Positions 45,601-60,000 of a stretch of DNA of 64,000 bases are shown one piece after another. The notes beneath the pieces were generated by a model, which was given only the letters and a program-made list of their open reading frames with translations, ran no database searches and was not told the DNA's origin. Each line of letters starts with the position of its first letter. The first letter of the stretch is position 1. Both the position numbers and the translations under genes were made by a program. Source of the DNA: Colius striatus. Its lineage: Eukaryota > Chordata > Aves > Coliiformes > Coliidae. The stretch covers positions 89,958,889 to 90,022,888 of the forward strand of contig NC_084759.1 of the NCBI RefSeq assembly GCF_028858725.1, written 5' to 3'.

Positions 45601-48600
45601 ATGAATACTTAATACATATTTTTCTGAACTTCATCCTTCACACAAGTTACTTCCTTTTCTCAACTCTCAGGAAATACAGATTCAAATGACTATAGAGTTA
45701 CAAGTCAGAGAGGAGACGTATTGCCTAGTAACAGGAAAAAAGTAAATCGACTGTTGTATCTTAGTGGAATTATATATATAACTAACAACATTGTCTTCTC
45801 TTGAAGAAAAGTGGTTTCTACAGTACTCAAAAATAGCTAAGAGGAAAGAGTATTCACAATCCAGAAAAGAAAGTGATAGTCCTCGAGCCTGTTGCTGACA
45901 ACAGTTTCCAACAAAAACAAGCACCTGCAGGTCAGAATTTTTCCCGCTCTCACAGTACTAAGCCGGAAAGTAATTTTGGAAAAATGGAAATTCACAGGTT
46001 TTAGTGTCTTATAATTCCTCCTAGAAAAGGCATTGAACAAAAGCAATAAAGACATTTTATTGGCCATGCTATCAGTTCAGTCTCTTGAGTCTGAAACGGT
46101 TTCCCTTCTGCTTCCTAGAAAAGCCCCTCAGAATTTCCCTTTCTCCCTCTCCCTTGTGACTAGGCTTTATCCACTACATGAACCTGAAAGTTCAAAGGAT
46201 GGGAGTTTTCCCCTTTTCTTCTTTGGCCTGATGACATTTACAAGGGGTTTTTATAATCCCAGCTTGATGTGAAAGATAAGTGCTGACTGAAGAGAAAAAA
46301 CATGATTGTAAAATGGATAATACATTGAGCAAGACACAACTACAGCAATTATCACAAGTATTTATGAAACTACACTAAATGATTCACTTTTTTCTTTTCG
46401 TGTTGGAGCTTTACAATGTAGCTAGCTTAATACTGTTCTTCCTTTGTGTTCAATAACTCAGTTACTGTCAAGTTATATCATCCCTAAGCTTTATGGTCCT
46501 TCTGCTGCACTCTGTCAAGACATTGTACAGATGGAACAGAGAACAAAGCTAAATGGAATCACATTCCTGAGCTTTTAGAGACTTATCAGCTGCAAGCCGT
46601 GGAAGAAACCAAAGGTTTCTGAGATAATTCAGGTGGTAGGTAGCAAAATGAGGTTAGATCATACATCTGCAACTGCAGCACAGCAGGCTCAGTCTGAGAT
46701 ACAGGAAAAACACGCTCCCACTGAAATCACTGAGAGCCCCACTGAACCAGAGGGCAGGCAACTGGCTGGATCTGTGAAGTACGATGCAAGTGCTGCTCCT
46801 GTGATGTCGATCCATCTGTAGCAGGAGGCAGCACTCCATGACATCCATCACTGCCAACCACTAGCCCTGCTCTGTCCTTCCCATGGTATCTAGAAGTAAT
46901 ACCCTCCTTAGGCTGCTTTTCCAAGAAGCCCAAACTAACTCTGGACATACACCAGGAAGCCCTTGCCCCTCTGCAGGGGCTTAATAATAATGAGTTCAAA
47001 AAATCAGTAGGTTTCCAACGTGAAAGTAAGCTGAGGATCTTAGGCCATCGAATGATGGGGCTGCAAACTCTTTGCAGAAATTTAATCTGGCAGAAACATT
47101 TCAATGTAGGGATGTTTCTACAAGTAATGGATTAACAAGTGTTTGTCATTGAAGGACTGGATTGTCTAAGAATTGTTTCAGATAGAGAACCTCTAAGCCA
47201 GTTGGCACAAGGCTCTTTAAAGCAAACCTTAGTACAGTGGGAGGGAAAGGCCACAAAACAGACACGGAAGAGCAAGGAGAAATACCTGTCAATAACACCC
47301 ATAATATGCAAGAACTTCTCACGTATTTCAATCTATTTTGGTTCTTCATGCCTTCTTTGGTCTATGATGAGCTATATACAGGAATTCATATAAATTGACA
47401 CACTATTAGCTAAAGAAAATAATATTTAGGTACTTGAGAGCGCCAGAGGAAGGGCAGGGAGATAATTCGGCCAAAAAGAACCTCACACACACTTCCAGGC
47501 AGTAAGAGAGCTAACTAAAATTTAGAGAGATTACAGCAACAACACTGAGGACTACTTTGACAGAAGCTGAGCTCTCTACTCCAAAGTGGTACTAGCAACA
47601 CAAACTGGATCATCTATCTTTTCAAAACCAGGTCTCATTCTCCCAGCTACCTTCAAATCATCTACCTTAGAAATGTTAGCATTGGTTGGTGTTGTAGTAA
47701 CCCAACAAACATTTTAACTGACATCAGTTAACTTAATAAGGTCTCTGGGACTCCTCACATCAGCTTAGCTGATGTTGATTAGTATGCTCCAGAATCAGGT
47801 AATGTCACTGATTTAAGTGTCCATTTGAGCAAATGCAAACCAAAAGTCTCACACACCTCGATGCCTTTTTCATGTAAATGCAATCTCTTGAAAGAGCAGC
47901 TCCTCATTCTTGAGAAGAAAAAACATTTTGTTGGAAGTGTCAGACAAATAGCAGTGGAAACTCTCAGAAGAGCAAAAAGGAATTGAGAAAAAGAACAACT
48001 TTTCGGGGAGCTGTCAGAAAAACATTACAAAAAGGAACAAGACTTTTTGGTTTCTCTTCAGAAGTTTCAGAAAAGGGCATGAGACCACCACACACCACTA
48101 GTCACAGGGAGTATGTCTCATCCAGCGAGCACAAGGCTGGGCAAAGAAGGGAATATGCCCTATGCTGTTAACGCTGCCTTTCCTGAGCTTACACCCAGAT
48201 AGTGTCAAATCTGCAGCTCTCAGGAGCCCAGAAGGACTTAAAATACACGACAGGGAACAGTGGGACTGGGAACACCTGCTAGGGATTTAGATGGAAGAAA
48301 TTGGTCTCTAAGTCAAGAGTATTTCCAACAGAAAGCAGGCAAATGAAGGGCACAGTCTTGCCATTCTGTACAGCAGTGGTGTTTACTTAAAAAGCTAACT
48401 ATAAAGTCTAGCTCAAAAGTTATGTTACATAGAGGATAAAGCATGTTTTAAGAGAATAGGATGAGAGCCCACTACTGAAAAGTTACAAAATTCTCTGTGT
48501 CACACAGATCCTCTGGGATCTGTGTACAGACATTCTTCTAATCCCTGGCTTGACCTTCACCCAAGGAAATCAAGTAGACAACAGATAGGAAATTCCTCAG

Positions 48601-51600
48601 AAATAACAGTTGAAAATATGGGTATTACAAATCTTGACTGCCTGAGAACTCAGACCAAACATAACATGAACCCACTAGATACCCACAAAACTGTAGCATT
48701 GTTTGATCAGTGTTGAATTCTGCTCACTTGCATACTAAGAGTGTGCTTCCTTCCTTCTGAAACTTGAAATGAAACATGCCACATTTAGCATCAGTCCCCT
48801 GAGTCGCTTAAACCCTTTCCATTTTGCAAAGCCACAAATAGCTCTCAGGCTACACTCAAGTTGTTTAGAAAGGTTATTCTGAAATCAGAATCAAGTTTGG
48901 TTTCTTGAGCATTCCAGTTTATCAGGTTTGCTAGCTCGTACACTCCCTTTTTGTCCAGACACATCCAGAGCTTTGCCATTTTCCTCCAAACCTTTGAGAA
49001 AACATGTGTTTAAATCCTGGAAGCCCTGAGCAGATATGAACTGTAGTTTCTGTGGATACATCCCTCTTTACCAAAACTACATATTCAAAGCTGGGGAAGG
49101 TGTGTAAGTTTCCACTGCAGCACTCTGAAATGGTTTACAGCTTGCCACTGGGAGCAAGTCATGCACCCTCACTCATTCATCCTTTATACCCAAGAAGAAG
49201 TAACTTTTTAGAACAGATATGCATTTGATAACAGTCTTTCAGTCCCTAGATCCTGATTGTGGCTCACCATAAGGCTTAAATGGGCAACTGGGAAATTCCA
49301 GCAGTGTGGGGAAACACAATCAAGCCCTAAGCCAACACTCCACCCACCACACTTCACCTCCACAGCCTAGGTGGTGTGACTGGAGAAAAAGGGAGGGAAG
49401 AGAAGGAGCATGGACAGAGTACAAGACACTCCAGTGCATACCAGATAAGGACAAGTTGGAAGAGTTTTAAACAGCTATAAATTTTGCTACAACAAACAAA
49501 CATGAAAACCAGACCAGCCGCCCTCACAAGTGCATGAAGGCTGCCACAGTACATCTGAATATAAGGATTCCAATGCAAGACTTGGATGCCACCACAGCAA
49601 ATTTTTGCTGCCTGAAGTCCCAGATAACCCCTCAGGAGGTAAAAAGGCCATTTGTTCCCATCACCTTGAGCGGAGAGGGTGAATGACACAGTGGTTTACT
49701 ACAGAAACACTAGCTAACACTGCTTATAAATCCCCAGAAAACTGCTTTCAAATTAGGATAATATGTTTTGAAATCTAAAACCCTGAAAGAGAAAGATACT
49801 GTCATTTCTGGATACATGCCAGCATGTTCCTCACTGAAATCTCTTACATATCTTTCCTGGAACTAATTATAGAACAGGTCCCTGAATGATACCTCATTTT
49901 GTTTACAAGTTGCTTTCAAATGAGATCAGAAGTAATCACCGGGTTTCGGTACAGATCGTTGCATCGTAAGAACTTTCTCTAAAGCAGTCAGACTGTAATT
50001 TCTGCTTTCAACCTCACTCATTAGCTTTCTACTAGCTATTAGCTTTTGCCTAAAGGTAAAAGGATTGAGTAGCTACATGAGCAGAAAGCATTTACAGAAA
50101 TGACAAAAAATTGCTTTGTTGTGAATAAGGAAAAATAAGGTGACATTTCTCTCCTCGGAGTGCTCTCAAGATTTCACAGAGTTGGAGAGAAAGGTGCCCT
50201 CCTATAAACACGAGTTAACAACAGTCAACTTGTATAAATCTGTTCTGAAAAGCCAAAGGCATACAAGGGATGGAATAAAAAGAACCAACAAAAAACGAAA
50301 AAAAAACCCCACAACTCCACAAATAAAACACATATACACAAAAAGCCCCAAATACACTTGGAGAATGTATCAGTGACTAAACTACAAAGCTTTGCCAGGT
50401 GCATAATAAGCCATTTCATTTTTGGCAGTGACCTTCATCTGCCAAAGGATTTTGGCTAATCCTTCCAGAATTCCTGATGTCTTCAACCACTGCCTGTTCC
50501 AACTTGTATCACCATTCATTCAGTGCCCTGCTGCATTACCTGTGTTACTCAGCCAGTACTACAGGTTGGTAAATGAAGCAGAAGAGCTAGCAAGCAAATC
50601 AATCCCTTCATTATAACATCTAAATTGTTAAGTCCACTTAGTTCACAACAACTTTTAATCAGTGTCACATTTGGCGGTCACCACACATAGGTATCTTCTC
50701 CATGTCAAAAGTGTTCCAGCTCAGCATCTCCGTCTCTGCCCTAGCCAGCACTCTACTTCTGTCCATCATCCTCTAACAGCCTTTCACAATCTTTCTCTAG
50801 ATTTTTCAGTTCCCAGGTCCTTTCTGGTCTAGATCCAAAACTGTCAGTCTTTGCAGCAAAAGCATCCAGGTGGACCATGGCTACAAGCCATGACTGGACT
50901 GATCACTGAAACCGTAGGGGCTTTTTTGCTACCATAACTTGTTGATCTGCTCAGCCACCAGAACTGTTGCTCACTGTATAATCTATCACATGTGGGTCGT
51001 GCTCCAGCTGCACCATTCCTGATTATCAAACAGCTGCCAATAGAACTCAGAGCAAAGTTTATGGTAATAGAGAAAGCAAACAAACAACAAAAACATCTGC
51101 ACACAACATGGGCCCCTGGCTCAGCCACAGCATCACTACCCACTGCATTTTCTCCTCCTGACACCTCAGCTGTCCTGACCAGCAGGCATGTTCCCGGAGG
51201 AACTTCCTTAATGTACCACAGCAATACAATTTGCAGAGTTAACAGAATGCTTATTGAAAATACTGTTTTCTGGGATTTTTTTTAAAAGGAGGGTTTTACT
51301 ACTCCAAGAGCATAAAGTCTTCACAAGCACCATTTAGATCCTCTCTCATCCCCACCCCTCCTGCGTCAGAAAGAGACAACTTGAATCAATTGGGCCACAA
51401 AATCCTGCTATTCTACAGGCACTGGGAACATTTGGTTGTTTGCCTGCTTGATATTTAATTTTATTGCAGGCTGAGCTAACGTGTTCAGCAAATGGCCTCA
51501 CGCAAGTGATGCAAAGCCTTGGATGACAGATGCTGCCAAGAAGTTCAAAGTTTTGCAATTTAAACATGTGCTTTAATTACATTGCATACCTTAATTATTT

Positions 51601-53169
51601 CAGGTTGTGTGTTAAAAAGTTACTAATTAGTATTTTAATTCTTCAGGAAGTGATTTTTCATTGCAAAGTCTTAGTTAATTGTTTTAACCTCTGAAAAACA
51701 TGTTCTAAGTAATTTGTCAGATTTAAAATAAACAGTAAATGGATCAAGTTTTAAATTTGAAAAAAAACCCAACAAATCCAAACTCACAAAAAAAATATCT
51801 ATTTGTTACTTGCCTAAACTTTCTATTCATTTAAGATAGCACTTCAAAATAAATATTTTTTTAAACACATGAGCAATATTAAACAGAAACTTTTAAACTC
51901 TGATCCACGTGGTGACCAAAACATCTTACACCAGCTGAACTGCATAGATGAGAACAGCTCTCCCATTTAATGTACCAAAAAGAATCCTTCTGGAGGCTTA
52001 GTGTAAACACTTTCGATCCAAGCAGACTCAGTTCAATCTGGAAAAATGTTATTTCAACTAAACAGTACTGGAGTAAGCTAAATTAAAAGTCTGGCATTCC
52101 AGCTAGACCAATCTTAAGCATTCCTACTGTTAGATCCTGCTTCCTAAAACAAAATCTGACTTGCTCCTTCTTGAAGCTTTAACTTCAGTAGGGAAGTGAA
52201 AAAAGCACGAGGATGGCAAGAGATCTCAACATTCACATGCAATTTGGATGCAACTTGGTATTTGAGGTCTGATCCCACTTCCTCTCCAGTCCAAGACTTC
52301 TGTATAGGCATTTGAGAGAACCAAAAACTCCACAGGGAATCTGTAAGAGTAAGTCAGTCAAAGCCAGAGACACAAACAAGCTGTCTGGGCTGGAACAACC
52401 ACCTTCATGTGGTTCTTGAGTCACAATTAAAATTGTTAGAAAATAAGTAACTCTTCAGAACTCTATGAGTTCTGACTTTTGAGTCATTCCTATCTGCTGA
52501 TATTGCACCTTTACAGATTTGTTAATTGGTCACATCTACCAAAATTTTTCATTCTTTCTGCATAGGGAGATATCATAAGGACTCCCTTTACCTGCAGAGA
52601 GGGTGGACATGGCCACAATACTGCTACAGAGCACAGCTGCAGAGCAGTAGCTGCTAGGCTGCCTTCCTTCAGCCTGACAAGAGGCCTGACTGCTGCCTAA
52701 CAAGTTGGTGTGGAGCCCTGGTCTCTTGCAATTCACCCTCACCTTACCCCTGAGCCAGGCCAGAGCACAAGTTTTCTCCTGGTGTTTTTGCAGATCAGCC
52801 TTTTGTGGAGTGGAACATCTGTACAAACCTGAGAGGGAGGATAAACTCTGCAGGGCACCACGTAGTCAGGAAGGTAAAAGAGGCCATCAGTGCCTCAGTT
52901 TCACTTACAAATGGCAGTCAGGAAACAAACACACACAGAATACACTCACTTGGCATGAATTTATACATTTGCTTGAAACAATGACCATTACAATGGGAAG
53001 GGAGGCAACCACAGGAGAAATTCATCAAAAACACAGAGGGCATGCTGGTTTTAATGTCAAGTCAGGGATGGAAGATGGCTTCCACTCAGTATCAGGAAAG
53101 GCCTGGTAAATGAAGCCTAACAAGGGCTTGGCTGTGAGGGGAAGACAGAGAAACACAGAAATCTAGCTC

Positions 53170-53390
53170 TTAGGTCTTGCTCACCACAGAAAGCACCATT
53201 GCACCAGGACCAATAGCCAGGAGAACAGCACTAGCATCTTCCTCAGACAGAGCTGCCAAGAGGACCTTGGCTGAGATGCTACTTCCCCCGTCAGCATTGT
53301 GTCTGGAGAACATGGGAGGAAGAACATTTGCATATTCGTACTCCTTATGCCCAAAACCCACGTTCTTCCCTCCTCTGCTGTTTTGTTTGG
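53170..53390 (-). other. Coding-like open frame, unidentified
   Basis: The minus strand is open from about 53390 to a TAA just above 53170. It includes the segments GFGHKEYEYANVLPPMFSRH and SEEDASAVLLAIGPGAMVLS. The composition is more protein-like than other short frames here. A GTGAGC near the end could be a splice donor. I do not recognise the family. The opposite strand is also open over most of the same interval, which weakens the case. It may be an exon fragment, a pseudogene remnant or chance. Confidence 0.2.
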
Positions 53391-53958
53391 TTGAGGGTGT
53401 TTTTAACTCTTTGAGAAAGTACCTTATTTAACAATCTCCTCATAAAAGCAGTTCTTTTAAGTGGCATGGTCTTTATAGGCTTGTTATCAGTGTCTGTATT
53501 TTATTGGTAAATATGCAGCTCCAGCAGTATTTGTTAGTGTGAGGGATGGTACCTACTCCTCTTGACAAATACAACCCCCCTTAGGGTTCACCAGCTTCTT
53601 TGATTTCAGCTGGCTGTAGAACAAGAATCCTTTCATCAGGTTAAAAGCTCAGAGCTAGTAAATGAACAGCTTGTGACTCACATCCATCCTACACATGAAA
53701 CTGAATACATTGCATGTGTTGTAAAAGTGTATTCAGATTGTAAATAGACTGTTGCATATATTTCTATATTATAGATACAGAGCATATATAATACACTACA
53801 TGCACATAAAGTATGTAATATTGCTTGTATTATATACAAAGAGTGAAAGAAAACAGCCAGCCACAGCAAACAAAGTGCTAGTAAATAACTTATCCCTCTT
53901 CTAGAGAAATACTTTTGGCAACAAAACTTAAAACCCTTTCACACTTTCACTTTTGCAG

Positions 53959-54042
53959 AGACAAAAGTAGTGGCTGGAGCACCTGGTGAAGCTTGTGATC
54001 AGGAGGGATTCCTAACAGCTGGGAAAGCACAAAAATGAAACG
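53959..54042 (+). CDS. B7-like gene, start-codon exon
   Basis: A strong acceptor (CACTTTTGCAG) ends at 53958 and a donor (GTAAGA) follows 54042. Only ATG AAA CG (54035-54042) is coding, and an in-frame TGA lies upstream at 53996. The ATG has A at -3. The acceptor implies at least one further non-coding exon upstream, not located. If instead transcription starts here, 53959 is not an exon edge. Confidence 0.6.
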
Positions 54043-57000
54043 GTAAGATATGCTTTTCTTGTGTTGTGAAGCAGCTGAAGTCTGGGGGCAGAGAAAGTTT
54101 AATTACTGATAGAAAGTAATCTCAAAAGAATATTGTGACTATATATACACAATTGACTTTGTCCACACAAGAACACAAGCAGGAAGAATGGGTCTGGTGT
54201 TCTAAAGCCTCTAAACTAAAACTTTAGTTCTAAACTAAAGCCTCATCCCACTACAACCACTGAGTAAATTAAGAGCTATAGGTGAGAGATCAATCCACAC
54301 CAAGACTAGATGACAAAACAAGATGGGGTTTACAACCTATCCAGCTTCATATCCAAATTCTTTTCACAGATGAGGAAGTTGTGAAATAAGGCATAAATTA
54401 TGCCAAAGAAAAGATCTTTGATCTCTGCTCTAGCATTCTAACAAAGCATTTGGCATTTCTCTCACTTTAATAGGGAGACTGTTTCCTGGATGGCTGCCTG
54501 TTTACTGTTTGCATCTCTAACCAGAGGTAAATATACTATAACACATATCTGGAAGTTTGTGGAAGTATTTGTAGGTGAATACACAAACTGCAAACTGAGA
54601 ATCTTGGCACAAAACAAAACAAATTCATGCTTTGCTTTGAATATACTTCATCATACTCCAAGGTTTGCAAATACAGGTAGTAACCTTTAGATAAACATCT
54701 ACATCTGAGTGAAGTGGTTTCGAGGTAAGGATGTTTTAGGCCACAAATCTTTAGCTATAAATTTTCTCCTGCACACATCCTTAAAAACACCCTACCATTT
54801 CCAACATATTATGGATTACTTGGAATCTCATCCTTTACAACCCCCAACTACCTTGCATCTGGTTTTGTATTTAAAACACAAGGAAGTGAAAGGACTGGAG
54901 ACCAGCAGCAGCCCCCCTCCTAGAATCTTTGCACACACCCTGTCATGTTTTAGCAGAGTTGGGTTTCTGACATTATATAGATTAGATACGATCTTCCCTA
55001 TGGAAGGAATACACTAGTATGTACTGGTGAGGGAGCTTTCTACAAGCTTCAGGGGACACTCCCTATGATTTCCTTACCTGAGGCTTAAATTCAGCAATAT
55101 TAAAACCTCTGTGTGTGGTCAAGGCTTCTCTGTTTGCCCAGAAGTGCCTCACATTTAACAGGCACTGTGGTAGTTCAGGGGTTTACACTTCATCTGGAAC
55201 TAATCTCTCTGTCTCCTGGAACCATAACTGACAATTTTAGGAAAAAAAAGTTTGGTACATCTCCAAAAAGCAGTGTGAAAAGTCTAATGCCATTCAAGAC
55301 ATGTGCTTCCAAGTAGCACCTGCAAATGTGCAGGCCCATCTAAGTGACTGCCCTTTGACTCTTCTCTCCCCTCACCCACCAAAAATAAGGAAATTAAAAT
55401 TCAGTATTCTGAGCAAGCAACTGGGACTGTAAACAGCCCCCTACCTTCCTGAAAATACTTTTGCATGTAGGTAAGAAGTAAGACTGTAGGGAATCACACA
55501 CCACCACCTTGTCAGGGTAACACACTTCAGTTTGAGCTCATTAAGAACTTAGAAATACAATAAATTCCATGTTTCCTTGTTTCTAACACTGGAACATTTT
55601 TCTGCTCAACTTATTACTTTCATTACTGAACTACTTTGTCCATTATCAGAATTGCCCTGATATCAGTAGAGAGAACTTGAGGAACACTTTTAAGAGCTTT
55701 TTACTTCCATGTCCTTTTGCTCAAGTCATACTCTAGATCATTTACCAGCATTCCAGATTCCTCTGGTATAAGCATCATATAGTTAATAAAAAAGGATTAT
55801 TACCCTAGACCATCTTCAGGAAAGAAAGAGGGAGAAACAAAAAAGCCCAGTCTTAAGGAGCTTCCTTGCATCACACTTTGGATAGTGAAACAGCAGTGTT
55901 TTCTCATTACAGAAATTTTACGGATTAGCACAGGTTAGCTCATTCAACTTCACCTTGACAGTCTTAAATGTCTGAACAACACTTAAAGTGCACATCTAAA
56001 AAGAAAAATCCACAAAAAAGAATCATGTCACTTTATATTTGTGTCTCACAGCTTAAGTGAAAGCTGTGGGTCTGCAGGCATTTTTTCCAAAGTAACATCT
56101 TCAATGTGCAGAGCTTACGAGATCAGATGAGAACTACTCACCCTGTCTCATGCACACCAGCAGCATCTGCCAGCATCCTCATCGCTCACTGTACACCTGC
56201 TTCAGTCTTCTGGCTAGAAAGCTCTCTGCTTCTGGCATATCAATAACCTCAGTGAGACATTTAAGATAGCATCACCAATCTTCAACATGACTTTACACTT
56301 CTTCTTGAGACTGGCTTCCATAAGAGCACTTGTTTGACTTCTACCCAGAAGTCTGTTCTTCTCATCTACAAAAGACCTTGAGCAGCTGTAGGCTCCATTA
56401 AACAACTCATTACAGCCAGATTTCACTCATCTGTTCTTGTCCTAGGCAACTTCAGCAGTGCCTCCTTCTTTGCCTACTGCTGTCCTGGTTTTTAGCTGGT
56501 AGCAGGGTGAGCTGAACCCCATGGATGTTTATAGAGTCATCGCAAGTGTTACAAGGTTTGTACAGCATAGTAGACAGGAAAGGAACAGTGATGTTAGGCT
56601 TAGATGTATTGGGCATTGTTGTCCTCCATTTTCAGAAAAAGAACAAAGACAACAAAACCAACTAGATGTGCTTCTAAAACCAATATAAAATTCAGAAGTG
56701 ATGACAGTCAGAAGATAGGACCATCACTCTTTCTGCCTCTTTTGTTAAGCAAATGCTTATTGTCTGTTTTTCTGAAAAGAGATGCGAGTTTTGTTGATTT
56801 CAGGATTATTATGGGCAACATCGTATGTTGCAAGCACTATCTCTCCTAATGGCACTCTATGGACAGGATTCTTCCCAACAGAAAGCTCTTCTCCTCCAGC
56901 TCACATCTTCCATGGCTTATAAAACACCTGCTGCAGCCTCAGGCTCACTCATCTTGCCATTATGGTGAACTAATTACTATCAGCCACAACTGCAGTCCAC

Positions 57001-60000
57001 TTTCAGACATGGCCTTGCCTCAGAGACGCTCCACTGAGCGTGACCTTACTCAGCCCCCTAGGCCCAAACAGATCAGAGACAGGCCTCAGGCCTCCCTGCC
57101 CTCCCTCAGCTGACCCTGGCTCTCCACTGAGTTCAGCTAACAGCCCTGCCTGGGTACATCACTAATTGAGGGGCTGAAACAGTCTCCCCGGGGAGCATAG
57201 GGTCATATGGGCCATGACAGTAAGACTACAGTACAGTACAGGCTGAGCTTTACTATAAATAAAGACCCTTGTTTGGATACCCTTGTAATTCAGGTTCCCC
57301 TTGAGAAGAAAAACCTGGTCAATAACTGACACTCTGAAAACGGTTGAGGTCTCCACACAGTGAGGGAAGTCCCCTTCCACTAACAACCAGAAATAGCACT
57401 GTGTTTTGTTCAGCTAACAGTTTATATTGTTAGGTAAAAGTGGACTGGGGTTTTCAGCTGAAAACTATGAAAACCTAAGGAAAGCAGATGTTTGATGATA
57501 GAGTTATAATCAAAGATGCTTACTTCGCTCTATGATTTAGCTTTCTGAGTTATACTTCTCCTTCTGCTTTTATCTCTGTCTGGATAGACACAATGTGACA
57601 GCCTCAAAACAGACAGTGATTAATATGGAAACAGAGGCCTGAGCATGTAACAAGCTCAGCCCTGGCTGATGCCTGTGACTCCAAGAGGGAACTGGGTACT
57701 CTCTTTGGTGTTTACACCAATCTATGTACAGACTTTCTGCAGGCCTGGAACACAGGAATGATCACACTGACACCAGGAACATTTATTTCTGCATTTAGAC
57801 TTCTTGCTTACCCCTTATGCTTGGCAGAACTTTAGCCATGAAAATAGACTGCGTTGTTTCTCAGTGAATTTTAGCTTTTCTCCTTGGCACAATTGCAGAC
57901 TCGTGTTGCTTTTGTTGTGCTCTCTGCAGGGAATGAGTTTTCCATCCAAATTAGTTCATCTACATTTTCATTTATAAAATCATCTTAGAAAACAGGTTTG
58001 GTCAAAGTGTTAATTTAAGCTCACAATCTGTGCTGAAAATACCTAGTTATCTGTGCTTTATAAATGTATAGAAATCTTCTTCCATAACTCAGTCTTCCCC
58101 AGAAAGTAAACCACCACAACCTAGTAAGAGTTCTCTTACCATGATAGTGGCAGACTTAGCCATGAGTGCAAATTTTAGTATATTTTTGGCTGACTTGGAA
58201 GAATTCATAAAAAATATTAGTATCAAAGTTATTAAATGAGCAGTGAATATAAAAGTGAGATGCATCTGGCTTCTCGCCCTGCCTGTCTGTCTGTTTGTTG
58301 ACCAGCAAGTTATCCTCACCCCGATTCTTGCATGTGTTGGAACTGGTTGGTAGCACCTCTGCCAGATGTCCAGGCCACCCATACAAAGTATCTGTGTCCC
58401 CGAGGCCTTGGAAAAGTCTTTTGGCTCAAGTGAGAATGACAGACGTTCTTTGTGGGGTACTAGGTGAAACAACATCAAAAAGTATGAGAGGCCATAGAGC
58501 AGGTGTTAGCAAGAGTGCACCATGCCAGACTTGCAGAAAATAAGCGCTGTTCTGTCAGACTGTCTGCAAGATATTGTAGGGGAAGGGAGATGGAGGCCTC
58601 TAACACATGATTTACAAATTGGGAGCCCTGATCTGATAGGCAAACAACGGGAGTTGAGGGACACCAAACTCATCCAGGACTTTTTTCTCTTGCTGATATA
58701 ACACCCGTTTCACACTTCTCTTTTTTTTTCAGCCAGACTTCCTACAAAACTAAAACTTACTTAACCATGTCTGCCCACCTTCACTTTTCTGCATCCTGTT
58801 TTCTTATGAATTGAGTGATTAATTAAAATCAAATCAGACACCTAATCTCAAAGACTAAGATCTTCTGAAGCGGGAAGAAAAATCACCAGCTAAGGAGGCA
58901 AGTTCAAGCAGCACCCACACTCACTGACCAAGTGAAGGCAACTTGCACACAGCAACATCTGTTGTGCTGCACAGCTTGGCTGAGCACTGAGCATACATGG
59001 CTCTCAGTCTTGGCATAGCACATACTGCCTCTTGCCTGGCTGGGAGCAGGAAGACATGTGCAGAAGAAGGGGGGAGGAAGAGAAGTAATAACGATGAGAT
59101 GAAGACAAATTATAGGAAACCTGGTGTCCCTAGGTCTGCTGCACACTGAGAAAGTTGTCTGATTTTTATTCCAGGTCAGCCAGACAAAACATGCCATGCG
59201 TTTGTTGGAGAAACTGTCATTTTGCCTTGCACCACCACTTCTCCTGGAAAGCTGATCCCTTCCAATTCAATGCTCTACTGGCAGGTAGACTCTGTCTTAG
59301 TGCATTTTTCTCGCAATGGGCAGGATTCACTGGAGCGCCAGGACAAACAGTATCGTGGCAGAACTAGTCTTTTCTGGGACCAGATGAAGCATGGAAACTT
59401 TTCCTTAAAGCTTTCCAATGTCCAGTTGCTGGACACAGCTGTATATACTTGCATCTACAAGCAGAATGGGGCTCATCCCACGCAGAAATCTAAAATTAAA
59501 CTCACTGTTTCAGGTAAGATTTTTTTCATAGTTCAGAGGGAGGGACTTAAGGGCAGCATTTCTTGTTGACAAGCCATATGCGGCCATCAACTGGTACAAC
59601 TTCAACTTCAATCCTCACCCAGTTTCATTCTGTTCCTTGCTTTTGTTGGAAGAACAAGTGAGAAGGATGGGGGGGAAAAAATCGCCTTTGTTAAGCTTCA
59701 GTGTATCTTTGTTAAGCTTTAGTACAGAATATCCACAGAAGCAGCAGGACTCCTGAAGGCAATCTGCCCGCCTCTTCTCCCGCCCTTCACAGGAGACATT
59801 TATGAATAATGAGGTGTCCTCGACTTTTAAGCATTGGGTTATCTATGGGTTTGTGCTGTCCTGGATCCACCTTGGCCAAGAGGAACACGAAAGTTTGTTT
59901 TCATTGTTTGCATTCTGGTCCGTGAAGTAGAGTTAGTTTCGCCTCTGCTAACTGGATCCAAAGTCCAGGCAATATACCTTTTCAGATGGAGGATGAGCAG

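Larger units (their letters stand above)
32768..53958. other. 21-kb intergenic stretch without recognised gene or CR1
   Basis: No transposon and no well-supported gene was recognised across this interval, although CR1 is frequent on both sides. It contains two small perfect tandem duplications (35980-36020, 39572-39627). One coding-like open frame on the minus strand lies near 53170-53390, described separately. It may hold non-coding first exons and regulatory elements of the gene that starts at 53959. I could not identify any. Confidence 0.5.

Noticed and set aside
46633-46821. Polar 62-codon frame (MVGSKMRLDHTSATAAQQAQ)
   Set aside because: Looks somewhat protein-like, but is short, isolated and without flanking splice sites that extend it.
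49290-49299. NF-kB-type match GGGAAATTCC
   Set aside because: Far from any exon, and several such matches are expected by chance in 64 kb.
50844-51224. 126-codon minus-strand frame
   Set aside because: Cysteine-rich but without ordered motifs, and the opposite strand is also open; most likely chance.
52705-53109. 134-codon + strand frame
   Set aside because: No domain and no splice support, and another long frame overlaps it on the minus strand.
56483-56502. Second LTR copy suggested by CTGTCCTGGTTTTTAGCTGG
   Set aside because: Only about 20 bases resemble the start of the LTR type at 24247; what follows does not match.
58089-58478. 129-codon minus-strand frame in the intron of the B7-like gene
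   Set aside because: Overlaps other frames and has no domain; it reads antisense across an intron with no acceptor or donor signs.
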